Source of the DNA: Bacillota bacterium
Lineage (GTDB): Bacteria; Bacillota; Bacilli; Alicyclobacillales; SLC66
Reading direction: 5' to 3'
Assembly (NCBI GenBank): GCA_021821225.1
Contig: JAKACR010000033.1
Location: 1-16,161 of the forward strand
DNA length: 16,161 nt
Part shown: piece by piece, positions 5,627 through 13,740 of the stretch
How the letters are laid out: each line of letters opens with the position of its first letter
Numbering within the stretch: position 1 is the stretch's first letter
Program-made: the position numbers and the translations under genes
Notes under the pieces: model-generated
What the model saw: only the letters and a program-made list of their open reading frames with translations
What the model was told of the DNA's origin: nothing
Databases searched by the model: none

Positions 5627-6406
5627 TTAGTATTCTACCGTGAGAATGGGACTTCCAACAAGCACTCTCGTGTAATGATTGAAATGATCTTCATGCAAGG
5701 CCACCTGCAGGTCGAGCCTCTGCGTCCCGCCGACAATGTACGGAATGCCGGCGGCGGCAAAGCCCGCCACGCTCGTCGTGTACGGCAGAACCATCGGCTG
5801 CAGCGGCAGGGCGGCCACTGCGCCAAAAGCCGCGTCAACAGTTCGTGAACGCTGCGCGGGCGCCAGCAGACGGTCAATGTGGCCAAATAGCGATGCGTTG
5901 ACGGTCGGACGGCCGCCGATCGAGCGGACGGCGCGCTGCACGTCCGCATACATGGCCGGCAGCCTGGAAAACACACGGGCTGCGCCGCCAGTCGCCTCCT
6001 GCCGCCAGATGCGAACGACCAGCACGGTTTGCGCCGGAACCAGCCGCAAGCTGGCGAGTTCGACAGACAGATGGCTGCGGGTCCCGTATGTACCGGTGAA
6101 AAGCGCCACATGGTCGCGCGAATCCACATGTCCATAGTAATGAAGATGCCTGCCGCCGAGTTCCGCTGCCAGCCGCGACGCCGTTGCGCGCAGTGCGCTT
6201 TCAGGGCGGAACGTATCTGACAGGGTCGTCCAATCATGAATTTCAAATCCGCTGTACGCGGCCCCCGTCGCACGAAACGCCGTTTCGATATAATTGCACA
6301 CTTGCTGCGGCACATCGGCCTGCGCCTGGCGCGCGGCCCACGCACGCCCCGCGCCGTAGACGGCCAGACACGCCGCCACTGTCGCCAGTGTCATTAGTTT
6401 CCGCAC
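5627..6406 (-). CDS. ywmB: YwmB family protein (secreted, TATA-box-binding-like fold)
   Basis: Member of the YwmB family found next to murA in spore-formers; its molecular function is not established. The product is about 260 residues. It has an N-terminal signal sequence (RKLMTLATVAACLAVYGAGR, then AWA followed by a likely cleavage site), a Trp-containing segment (EIHDWTTLSD) and the family's typical ending (GSPILTVEY). A TTG at 6415 directly touches the GGGGG ribosome site and is unlikely to work; the GTG at 6406 lies 9 bases from it and is used here, with ATG at 6394 as an alternative. It sits between ywzB and murA, the same order as in B. subtilis. Confidence 0.85.
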   Translation of the reverse strand: MRKLMTLATVAACLAVYGAGRAWAARQAQADVPQQVCNYIETAFRATGAAYSGFEIHDWTTLSDTFRPESALRATASRLAAELGGRHLHYYGHVDSRDHVALFTGTYGTRSHLSVELASLRLVPAQTVLVVRIWRQEATGGAARVFSRLPAMYADVQRAVRSIGGRPTVNASLFGHIDRLLAPAQRSRTVDAAFGAVAALPLQPMVLPYTTSVAGFAAAGIPYIVGGTQRLDLQVALHEDHFNHYTRVLVGSPILTVEY

Positions 6407-6487
6407 TTCCGTCAACCCCCATACGCTCCGATCTCCACGGTAGCAGTATGGTCCGGGACTGACGGGTTTATACGAAACTATCGCGAA

Positions 6488-6739
6488 TCAACCGCGCAAT
6501 AGCGTGGCGCCGCCAACGTACTGCAAAACAAACCCCGTCAGGCCCGCGGCGATCACCATGGCGAGCAGCAGCCGCAGCACACGCGCGGGGCGGTCGTCCG
6601 GTCGGCGCAAAAAGATATCCCAGCGGATCGCCCCGAGGCCGTACCAAGCGAGAGCGGTGCCGAACAGCAGCGACAGAATGGTCACAAAGCCTGTCATCTG
6701 CCCTTGCGCAGAGATTGTGCTGATGGCGCTGTTGATCAC
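6488..6739 (-). CDS. ywzB: DUF1146 family small membrane protein (YwzB-like)
   Basis: Small integral membrane protein of unknown function, 83 residues. Two membrane segments are visible (about residues 16-37 and 57-77), joined by WDIFLRRPDDRPARVLRLLL, which resembles the conserved DUF1146 linker. The start GTG has ATGGAG 7 bases upstream. In Bacillus ywzB lies between atpC and ywmB; here it is followed by ywmB after about 80 bases, but upstream comes a MITE-like element and the acyl-CoA dehydrogenase gene. Confidence 0.8.
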   Translation of the reverse strand: MINSAISTISAQGQMTGFVTILSLLFGTALAWYGLGAIRWDIFLRRPDDRPARVLRLLLAMVIAAGLTGFVLQYVGGATLLRG

Positions 6740-6856
6740 GGCAATGCTCCATTTCTCGCTGCACGCGGTAAAGAATACGGCTCACGGCGCCGTTTTCTGT
6801 CCGTCGGCGAGTTGCATGAGCGAACTTTCCCGCGCTGGCGACGGATTTGGCTATCA

Positions 6857-7133
6857 GAGGTTGTTCAAAAAGGGGGCAGAACTCCCTGGCGCATTGCCGC
6901 GTCATCGCCAGAAATGCTCCCTCACGTACCCGAAAACGTACGCTCGGTCCGCATGTCTGGCTGCTTCCCAGGGAATTGGGATCAAGACCGACAGCAGGCG
7001 CCATGATCCCGCCTATCGTGTTTGAGGCTTCAATCAAACACGATAGGCACCAACGTGCGAATTCCGAAATTTGGGTGATCCCATGTCCCATTGCACTGCG
7101 TGGGTCTTACCTGCCCACTTTTTGAACAGGCTC
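6857..7133. mobile_element. MITE-like element, 277 bp, with terminal inverted repeats and TATCA direct repeats
   Basis: The two ends are inverted repeats matching at 20 of 23 positions (6857-6879 and 7111-7133), sharing TGTTCAAAAAG. The element is flanked by the direct repeat TATCA (6852-6856 and 7134-7138), as expected for a target-site duplication. It contains no transposase. A perfect 15-bp hairpin with an 8-base loop lies inside (7011-7025 and 7034-7048). An ORF crosses it on the minus strand but runs on out of frame over ywzB and looks like chance. It is probably mobilised in trans by an IS whose ends match; I cannot name the family with certainty. Confidence 0.75.
7011..7048. repeat. 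Perfect 15-bp hairpin inside the MITE-like element
   Basis: GCCTATCGTGTTTGA (7011-7025) and its exact complement (7034-7048) enclose an 8-base loop. No T-run follows on either strand. It lies about 110 bases after the stop codon of the acyl-CoA dehydrogenase gene, so it may affect readthrough towards ywzB. Confidence 0.7.
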
Positions 7134-7154
7134 TATCATTCTCCGTGCGCGGCC

Positions 7155-8336
7155 TCACTTTTCAGGAGCAGTCAGCGCACGCTCCGCGAGTATGTTCAGA
7201 GTCACGTCGTCCATCGGCGGATTGTGCAGCCCCGCGCGCACATCACGGTAGGCACGTTCAAGCGGAGTGGAGCGCAACAGGCTGTTGCCGCCGACCACCC
7301 GCATCGCGAGGTCCACCATCTCCACCGCAGCGTTGGTTGCGACATACTTGGCCAATCCGAGCTCTGCGCGCATCCCCTGCCGCGTTTCGCGCTCTACCGC
7401 ACCGTCGTAGCGCGCGGCGGTCGTGTAGAGCATGGTCCGGGCCGTATCGCGCAGGACCTCAATGCGTCCCAGTTTCTCGCGCACCTGTGGGATGGTGGCG
7501 ATCGTCTTGCCCTGCAGACTGGTCGGCGAATGTGTACCGGCAAATGAGAGTGCGTAGCGGCGCGCGACGTTCGCAATGCCAAGGTAGGTCGCAGGGATGT
7601 GGAGCATCCAGCCGCTGCCGTCGCTGCTGCGTCTCATTTTCTGGCCCGGCGCGACAAAGTCGAGCGCCCGCTCGTCGGGAACGAACACGTCGCGCAGTTC
7701 GAAGGTGTGACTGCCCGTTCCGCGCATGCTCATGCTGTCCCACGATTCAGACAACGTGAGGCCAGGCGTGCCCTGAAGCAGGAGGAATTCCCCCACTCGA
7801 TCCTGTTCGGGAACGAACGCCGTCACGATGATATGCGTGAGCAGCGGACTGCCCGTCGCCCACGTTTTGTGGCCGTTGATCAGGAAGCCGCCGTCCACTT
7901 TACGGGCCGTCGTGGTCGGTCGGCCTCCCCGGCTGGGGCTCCCTGTCTCGGGCTCTGTCGCACAGGAATTGACCAGTGCGCCGGTCGCGGCGCACTGCTC
8001 GCAGAAGGAGCGATACAACTCATCAGGCCAGGCGTGCGTTTCGCGCAGGCTCTGCGTGATGCCGAGGTGCCAGCCCATGACCAGGGCTGCGGCCGCGTCG
8101 CCTTCCGCGAGCCGCTCCTGGGCAAGGAGAAATGGATAGAGCGCTGCTCCCCTACCGCCGTATTCGCGCGGTGCGGTGAGTGCACTGTAACCGGCCTGAT
8201 GCAGGATGCGGATCTGGCCGTCCACAAATGTCCCGCTGTTGTCGTACGCGGCGCTGTTTTCGGCAAGCCGGGCGGCAAGCCCGGCGACCCAGTCCACAAG
8301 CGCCTGTTCTTCCGCATTGCGGACAAATGGGTCCAT
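7155..8336 (-). CDS. Acyl-CoA dehydrogenase family flavoprotein (YdbM/DszC-like)
   Basis: Probable FAD/FMN-dependent enzyme of the acyl-CoA dehydrogenase superfamily, 393 residues. Seen in order: an N-terminal helical domain (VDGQIRILHQAGYSALTAPR, then EYGGRG), a central beta domain (LINGHKTWATGSPLLTHIIV, DSMSMRGTGSHTFELRDVFV) and a C-terminal helical domain (AELGLAKYVATNAAVEMVDLAMRVVGG, LERAYRDVRAGLHNPPMDD). I do not see the YEGT-type motif with the catalytic Glu of fatty-acyl-CoA dehydrogenases; the C-terminus fits the type-2 subfamily, which includes flavin monooxygenases such as DszC. The ATG at 8336 has AGGAGGG 7 bases upstream and is preferred to one 33 bases further up. It follows nuoN after 54 bases and may be co-transcribed with the nuo genes. 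Substrate unknown. Confidence 0.85.
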   Translation of the reverse strand: MDPFVRNAEEQALVDWVAGLAARLAENSAAYDNSGTFVDGQIRILHQAGYSALTAPREYGGRGAALYPFLLAQERLAEGDAAAALVMGWHLGITQSLRETHAWPDELYRSFCEQCAATGALVNSCATEPETGSPSRGGRPTTTARKVDGGFLINGHKTWATGSPLLTHIIVTAFVPEQDRVGEFLLLQGTPGLTLSESWDSMSMRGTGSHTFELRDVFVPDERALDFVAPGQKMRRSSDGSGWMLHIPATYLGIANVARRYALSFAGTHSPTSLQGKTIATIPQVREKLGRIEVLRDTARTMLYTTAARYDGAVERETRQGMRAELGLAKYVATNAAVEMVDLAMRVVGGNSLLRSTPLERAYRDVRAGLHNPPMDDVTLNILAERALTAPEK

Positions 8337-8390
8337 GGCGCTTCCCTCCTGGGTTTCACATGCCCACATTTCGCAAATGCGATTCTGATG

Positions 8391-9869
8391 TCAACTGAAC
8401 CAGTGCAGGCCGCCAAGCAATGACAGCAAGGGAGACGGCAGCACGCCAAGCAGCAGGGTGCCCACGGCGCACAGAGCGACGACCGCATGTGTCACGGGAG
8501 TAGCCCGGACCTCCGTCTGGTCGTCGGGCGGCTGGCGCGTGAACATGGCGCGCACGATGGCAAAGTAGTAATAGAAAGCCACAGCGCTCGTCGCGAACAG
8601 AATCACGCCAAGCCAGAACTGGCCGTCATTGAACGCCGTCAGGAAAATGAGAAACTTACCGACAAATCCGCCTGTCAGAGGCATGCCGGCGAGCGACAGA
8701 AGAAACAGCAGCATGGCGCCGGCCAGCCAGGGCGATCGCTTGTACAGACCGGTGAACGCCTCGATGTCCTCTGACGCACGGGCGTCCGCGACCACCTGGA
8801 AGACGGCGAACGCGCCGATGGTCATGAGCGCGTAGGCGACCAGATAGTAGACGCTCGACGTCAAGCCCTGGTACATACCGGCCGCGGACGGCACGACACC
8901 GGCCGCGGCAAACGGCACGATCAGGTAGCCCACCTGGCCGATGCTGGAGAATGCCAGCAGACGCTTGACATTGCGCTGTGCGAGACCGCCGACATTGCCA
9001 ACGATCATCGTGATGGCGGCCAACCATCCGAGCAAGGGCCACCACTGCGGCGTCTGCTGCCCGAACGCCGTGAGCAGCAGGCGGAAAGTCAGCGCAAGCA
9101 CGGCAGCCTTGGAAACGACGGCGAGATAAGCCGTGACGGGTGTCGGCGCGCCTTCGTACACGTCGGCCGTCCACTGGTGAAAGGGGGCGACGGACATCTT
9201 CACGCCGACGCCGGTCACAATGAGGACGAGCGCCACGTACAGCAGAGCCGGCGTGGTGACCCACGTGCTCTGCAGATTGGCCGCAATTGCCAGAAGCTGC
9301 GTCGTGCCCGCCAGGCCATACACAAAGGATAGCCCATACAGGATCAAAGCGGAACCGATCGAACCGATCACGAGGTATTTGATGCCGCCTTCGGCGGATC
9401 GCAGGCTGCCGCGGTACATGGCCACCAACACATAGGATGAGATGGACAGCAGTTCAAGCCCGATGTAGAGCGTCACGAGATCGCTTGCGGCGGTCAGGAT
9501 CAGGGCACCGACGGTGGCAAACAGCATCATGTACGAGTATTCAAACGGCAATTCCCGCTTCTTTGCCGCGCCGATGGCGAGCAGCAGGACGAGCGCGCAG
9601 GCCAGCAGAATGAGCAGCATGAAGATGCTGCTAAAATCATCGACGGTGACGGTCGCGGCCTGCGCAGCGTAGAAACTGTGAAGGCGGGTGGCCGCAACGA
9701 TCCCGGCCGCCACGGTGCCCGCCAGGGACAGCCACGGCGTCACGCGCCGCGCGCGCGGCGCAACGGCGAACTCAATGATCATGACGAGAAACGCCGCAGC
9801 GGTGAGCACGACCTCCGGTCCGAGCGCCCGCCAGACATCGGTGAATGTGATGAACGATTGCGCAGTCAA
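8391..9869 (-). CDS. nuoN: NADH-quinone oxidoreductase subunit N
   Basis: Antiporter-like membrane subunit of respiratory complex I; one of three proton-pumping subunits. The product is 492 residues, the usual length, and strongly hydrophobic with about 14 segments. Conserved ionisable residues are present: Glu in IGLELLSISSYVLVAMYRGS, Lys in GVKMSVAPFHQWTADVYEGA, Lys in AVVSKAAVLA, and the NVKRLLAFSSIGQVGYL stretch. The start is a TTG at 9869 with GGGGG 9 bases upstream; a TTG at 9878 touches that site and the longer open frame upstream lies over nuoM. It begins 5 bases after the nuoM stop. Last nuo gene of the operon. Confidence 0.95.
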   Translation of the reverse strand: MTAQSFITFTDVWRALGPEVVLTAAAFLVMIIEFAVAPRARRVTPWLSLAGTVAAGIVAATRLHSFYAAQAATVTVDDFSSIFMLLILLACALVLLLAIGAAKKRELPFEYSYMMLFATVGALILTAASDLVTLYIGLELLSISSYVLVAMYRGSLRSAEGGIKYLVIGSIGSALILYGLSFVYGLAGTTQLLAIAANLQSTWVTTPALLYVALVLIVTGVGVKMSVAPFHQWTADVYEGAPTPVTAYLAVVSKAAVLALTFRLLLTAFGQQTPQWWPLLGWLAAITMIVGNVGGLAQRNVKRLLAFSSIGQVGYLIVPFAAAGVVPSAAGMYQGLTSSVYYLVAYALMTIGAFAVFQVVADARASEDIEAFTGLYKRSPWLAGAMLLFLLSLAGMPLTGGFVGKFLIFLTAFNDGQFWLGVILFATSAVAFYYYFAIVRAMFTRQPPDDQTEVRATPVTHAVVALCAVGTLLLGVLPSPLLSLLGGLHWFS

Positions 9870-9874
9870 GCGCG

Positions 9875-11422
9875 TCAACCCCCTATCCGTCCGGCGATCG
9901 ATTGAACCGTCGCATGCACGACATCGCCAAGGACACTCGGGTAAACCCCGATCAGGATGACCAGCGCCACGAACACCGCCATCGGGACGTATTCGACCGG
10001 CCGCGCATCGGCCAGCTGGTCGTACTCGGTCCGTTGTGGACCGAAAGTGGTGCGTTGCATGGCATAGAGCAGGTAGAGCGCCACGAGGATCATGCCGAGC
10101 GTCGCCACCGCCGCGAGCCACGGGAAGGTGGCGAAGCTGCCGACGAACAGCGAGAATTCGCTGATAAAGCCGGACATTCCGGGCAGTCCGACGGACCCGA
10201 GCACGGCGACGAGCAGGACGCCGCCAATGACGGGCAGCGATTTGGAGAGGCCGCCCAGATTCCTGATCTCGAATGTCTTGGTCCGGTCAGCCTGCGCTCC
10301 CACCGCGTAGAACAGCAGCGCGGTGAGCAGGCCGGACGAAACCAGCATGAAAACGGCGCCCTGCAGGCCCGCCGCCTGCAGGGATGCGATGGCGAGCAGA
10401 ACAAGGCCCATGTGGCTGATGCTGGAAAAGGCGATCAGGCGCCGCCAGTCTTTTTGTGCCAGGGCCACAAGGGCGCCGTACAGGATACTGATCACGCCGA
10501 GCAGCCCCGTGAGCCACGCGAAGTCCTGCAACCCCCGGGGAAGCAGTTCGACCGCGAAGCGCAGCAGGACGTAGAGGCCGATTTTCATCAACGCGCCGCC
10601 GATCAGCATGTTGGTGCCCGTGTCCGCCTGCTCGTGCGCATCGGGAAGCCACGTGTGAAACGGCACAAACGCCTCCTCGACGAGCACGGCGAGCAGAAAA
10701 ACAAGATACAGCACGTTCTGCGCGGCAACGGGCAGGTGGAACTTGCCCGCCTCGCCGATCAACTGCGGAATTGACAGGCTGAGAAAGTCCGGCGCAAAGG
10801 GCAGATAAACCTGCATGCTCGCAATCTCCGCCTGCGCAGCATACGCATACGCCAGACCGATGAATCCGGCGAGCAGAACCACGCTGGCCAGGCCCCGGTA
10901 GATAAGGAACTTGGTCGCTGCGTAACGCCGCCGTTCATTGCCCCAGACTCCGATCAAAAAGTAGGTCGCCACAAGCGTCGCTTCAAGAAAGAAGAAAAAC
11001 GTGAACAGATCGGTTGCCGCGAATACCCCATAGAGACCCGCCGTCAGAAGCAATTGCCAGAAGTAGTGCTCCTTCACCCGGTCATGCACAAAATGGCTGC
11101 GCAACGACGCCATCAGGCCCACAACGCCCGTCAGCAGGATGAGCGGCATGGAGATGCCGTCGGCGCCAAAGGCGAAACGGATGAGCAGCGGGCTCGCGCC
11201 GTAAGCGTTCGCCACCGTAAGCCACGTCGCGGCAAAAGGGAACTGGAACAGCGCTACGCCCCTGTTGAAGCTGACATAGGCGGCGAGCGCGAACAGCAAC
11301 GCCAGCAGTTGTGCGGTAAAGCTCACGCCGCGGACAGTGGACGCGGCCCGGCGCGGCAAGAAAAGTACGAACACGGCGGCCAGCACCGGCAGGAGAACGA
11401 CCAGAAGGAGTGCATTGTTCAC
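9875..11422 (-). CDS. nuoM: NADH-quinone oxidoreductase subunit M (divergent proton-path residues)
   Basis: Antiporter-like membrane subunit of complex I, 515 residues. Family marks are FFFFLEATLVATYFLIGVWG with the conserved Glu, NERRRYAATKFLIY, VPFHTWLPDAHEQADTGTNM, LIGGALMKIGLY, WRRLIAFSSISHMGLVLLAI and SVGLPGMSGFISEFSLFVGS. Two usually conserved positions differ: the TM7 Lys before PFHTWLPDAH reads Glu (VEEAF, residue 249), and the His of the NHGLS/AHGLS motif reads Ser (LVSSGLLTA, residue 363). The GTG start has GGAGGTG about 9 bases upstream and lies one base after the nuoL stop. The subunit call is secure; effects on pumping are inference. Confidence 0.94.
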   Translation of the reverse strand: MNNALLLVVLLPVLAAVFVLFLPRRAASTVRGVSFTAQLLALLFALAAYVSFNRGVALFQFPFAATWLTVANAYGASPLLIRFAFGADGISMPLILLTGVVGLMASLRSHFVHDRVKEHYFWQLLLTAGLYGVFAATDLFTFFFFLEATLVATYFLIGVWGNERRRYAATKFLIYRGLASVVLLAGFIGLAYAYAAQAEIASMQVYLPFAPDFLSLSIPQLIGEAGKFHLPVAAQNVLYLVFLLAVLVEEAFVPFHTWLPDAHEQADTGTNMLIGGALMKIGLYVLLRFAVELLPRGLQDFAWLTGLLGVISILYGALVALAQKDWRRLIAFSSISHMGLVLLAIASLQAAGLQGAVFMLVSSGLLTALLFYAVGAQADRTKTFEIRNLGGLSKSLPVIGGVLLVAVLGSVGLPGMSGFISEFSLFVGSFATFPWLAAVATLGMILVALYLLYAMQRTTFGPQRTEYDQLADARPVEYVPMAVFVALVILIGVYPSVLGDVVHATVQSIAGRIGG

Positions 11423-11423
11423 G

Positions 11424-13370
11424 TCAGAGCACACCTCCGATCCCTGCGGCGACAAGCAACAGAATCGCCAGGCCAAATACGGTGATGAGCCCGTACGTCT
11501 GGATCTGGCCAGTGTTGCCATAGCGCAGGCCCGTCCCGCCCGTCAAGACGCCACCGCTCACCAGGCGGACAAATCCGTCGACGATCCAGCGGTCGACCAT
11601 GTCAAGCGCCTCGGCAACAGCGCGGACCGGTCTAGTGACGATCATGTCGTAGATCTCGTCAAAGTAAAATTTGTTGAAGCTGAGCCTGTACAGGACGCCG
11701 GACCGCTGCGCCATGCGCTCAGCGCGACCGGGCGCCCCGTAGGCGTAGTAGGCGAGCCCAATCCCCGCCAGGCCGACCAGGGCGGACACGACCATGAGTC
11801 CCACGTTGACTCCGGGATCATAGCCCACCGCGCCGCGATCCTGAAGGAAATTGCCGATGTAGGGCGCCCACGGGGCGTTAAAGAAGCCCGCGACCGTCGC
11901 GAGAATGGCGAGCGCCACGAGCGGAACGGTCATGGCGAGGCCGCCTTCGTGCGGATGCCTGTCCCCCTTGTACGACCCGCCGAAAGCGAGAAAGTATACA
12001 CGGAAGATGTAAAATGCGGTGCAGAACGCGGCGATCAGGCCGAGCGCGTAGAGCAGGTAGTTGCCGGAGGAAAATGCGGCCGAGAGAATCTCGTCTTTCG
12101 ACCAGAAGCCGGCAAATGGCGGAATGCCGGAGAGCGCGAGCGCGCCTGCCAGGAACGCGGCGTTGGTCAGCGGCATGAGCTTGCGCAGGCCGCCCATTTC
12201 AAACAGGTCCTGCGTGTCGACCGCGTGGATCACGCTGCCGGCGGCGAGAAACAGGAGCGCCTTGAAAAAGGCGTGCGTCATCAGGTGGAAGATGCCCGAC
12301 ACGTAGGCGCCGATGCCAAGCGCGAGCATCATGTAACCGAGCTGTGAGACGGTCGAATAGGCGATGACGCGCTTGATGTCGCGCTGCGTGAGGCCGATCA
12401 GCGCGGCCAGGATGGCGGTGAAGCCGCCCACTGCCGCCACCGTGGCGCTCGCCGCGGGCGACGCCTGAAAAAGCGGGAACATGCGCGCCACGAGATAGAC
12501 ACCCGCCGCCACCATCGTCGCCGCGTGAATGAGGGCGGATACCGGCGTCGGACCCTCCATGGCGTCGGGCAGCCAGACGTGCAGCGGGAATTGCGCCGAT
12601 TTGCCGATCGCGCCGATGAACACAAGCAGCGCGGTCAGCGTGACGAACGCGCCTGGGGCCATACCCCAGGGAAGCGAGTGAACGCCTGCTCCGATCAGCC
12701 CATGCGCGCTAAACAGCAGGGCGGGAGCCCCGTGAGGCGACGTGTACGGCGATGAAACCGGCTGTCCGTAAAAGATGGTGCGAAAGTTCATTGTATGAAA
12801 TCCGAGATACAGCAGAATCATGCCGACAAAGAGTCCGACATCGCCGATGCGCGTGACGATGAACGCCTTTTTGGCCGCCGCCGCCGCTTCCGGCTTGAAA
12901 TACCAGAAGCCGACCAGCAGGTAGGAGCACACGCCGACCAGTTCCCAGAAGATGTAGAATTCAAGCAGGTTAGATGTGATGACAAGACCCAGCATGGCGA
13001 AGACAAACAGGCTCAGATACTGGTAAAAACGCGCGAAACGGGTGTCGCCGTGCATATAGCCGCGCGAGAAAAGCAGCACGAGCGCGCTGACAAAACTGAC
13101 CATCACAAGCATCAGCGCGTTGAGGCTCGTGACCTCGAAACCGAAGGAAATCGTTGTGCCGCCCAAAGCCAGCCAGGGGAATGTGACGGCGGGCTGTGGG
13201 CCGCTCGCGGCGACCTGGATCAGGATCGCCAGAGAAATCACGAACGAAACCGCGACCGCGAGAACGGCGACCGAAGTCACCGCATTCTCCTTCAGACGGC
13301 GTCCGCCGATCAGGAGAATGACATAGGCGGCCAGCGGCAATACCGGGACGAGCCACGCGAGTCCTGTCAT
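11424..13370 (-). CDS. nuoL: NADH-quinone oxidoreductase subunit L
   Basis: Largest antiporter-like subunit of complex I, carrying the long lateral helix; 648 residues. Visible motifs: FYIFWELVGVCSYLLVGFWY (conserved Glu), AFIVTRIGDVGLFVG (Asp), GAIGKSAQFPLHVWLPDAME with the conserved Lys, GPTPVSALIHAATMVAAGVY, QRDIKRVIAYSTVSQLGYMM and HLMTHAFFKALLFLAAGSVI with the distal Lys. The C-terminal region after about residue 490 is the amphipathic helix and final anchor segment. The ATG at 13370 (MTGLAWLVPVLPL) has AAAGGTGA just upstream; the frame extends to 13418 without a ribosome site. A 61-bp gap with a GC-rich hairpin separates it from nuoK. Confidence 0.96.
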   Translation of the reverse strand: MTGLAWLVPVLPLAAYVILLIGGRRLKENAVTSVAVLAVAVSFVISLAILIQVAASGPQPAVTFPWLALGGTTISFGFEVTSLNALMLVMVSFVSALVLLFSRGYMHGDTRFARFYQYLSLFVFAMLGLVITSNLLEFYIFWELVGVCSYLLVGFWYFKPEAAAAAKKAFIVTRIGDVGLFVGMILLYLGFHTMNFRTIFYGQPVSSPYTSPHGAPALLFSAHGLIGAGVHSLPWGMAPGAFVTLTALLVFIGAIGKSAQFPLHVWLPDAMEGPTPVSALIHAATMVAAGVYLVARMFPLFQASPAASATVAAVGGFTAILAALIGLTQRDIKRVIAYSTVSQLGYMMLALGIGAYVSGIFHLMTHAFFKALLFLAAGSVIHAVDTQDLFEMGGLRKLMPLTNAAFLAGALALSGIPPFAGFWSKDEILSAAFSSGNYLLYALGLIAAFCTAFYIFRVYFLAFGGSYKGDRHPHEGGLAMTVPLVALAILATVAGFFNAPWAPYIGNFLQDRGAVGYDPGVNVGLMVVSALVGLAGIGLAYYAYGAPGRAERMAQRSGVLYRLSFNKFYFDEIYDMIVTRPVRAVAEALDMVDRWIVDGFVRLVSGGVLTGGTGLRYGNTGQIQTYGLITVFGLAILLLVAAGIGGVL

Positions 13371-13387
13371 ACGATCACCTTTCTGAA

Positions 13388-13415
13388 TCCGGCGCCGCCG
13401 ATGAAGGCGGCCGGA
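13388..13415 (-). repeat. GC-rich hairpin between nuoK and nuoL
   Basis: TCCGGCGCCGCC and GGCGGCCGGA flank GATGAA and pair with one small bulge. This is the only sizeable gap in the visible nuo gene cluster. It might tune expression of the distal genes or protect RNA ends; no T-run follows. Confidence 0.35.
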
Positions 13416-13431
13416 CAAATAGATCTGGCCC

Positions 13432-13737
13432 TCACCATTTCATGGTGGCGGCGTCCTTGACGTCCGCACTGTTGCGCATGCGGAAAAACGCGAGCAGAAT
13501 CCCCAGGCCGACGGCGACCTCCGCCGCTCCGAGCGCGATGATGAAAAGGGCGAACACCTGTCCGGCGACGTGCGGCGTCTTGCCGAAATGGGCAAATGCC
13601 ACAAGATTGATGTTCGCGGCGTTGAGCATCATCTCCAGCGAGATGAGCACGATGATCAGGTTGCGCTTGGTGAGCGCGCCGTACGCCCCGATCGCAAACA
13701 AAATGGCCCCCAGGGCGAGAAACGGTTGCAAGGCCAC
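13432..13737 (-). CDS. nuoK: NADH-quinone oxidoreductase subunit K
   Basis: Small membrane subunit of complex I, 101 residues, three membrane segments, MrpC-like. It carries the two conserved membrane glutamates, Glu35 in [18 protein letters not shown] and Glu73 in [15 protein letters not shown], which line the proton path. The GTG start has GGAGG 8 bases upstream and lies 3 bases after the nuoJ stop. Confidence 0.96.
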   Translation of the reverse strand: MALQPFLALGAILFAIGAYGALTKRNLIIVLISLEMMLNAANINLVAFAHFGKTPHVAGQVFALFIIALGAAEVAVGLGILLAFFRMRNSADVKDAATMKW

Positions 13738-13740
13738 GTG

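Noticed and set aside
4322..5848. Plus-strand open frame of 508 codons over murA
   Set aside because: It is the antisense shadow of murA and part of ywmB. There is no ribosome site and no recognisable domain.
6421..6487. Possible sigma-E promoter before ywmB (GTATAAA and CATACTGC)
   Set aside because: The spacing (16 bases) is longer than expected and both elements have mismatches, so support is too weak.
6468..7091. Minus-strand 207-codon frame spanning the MITE-like element and ywzB
   Set aside because: It begins inside the mobile element and runs through ywzB in another frame; the sequence looks random and ywzB has its own good start.
2692..7138. Shared word GCTCTATCA at 2692-2700 and 7130-7138, suggesting a second element end
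   Set aside because: Sequence beyond the word at 2692 does not resemble the MITE terminal repeat; a chance match is likelier.
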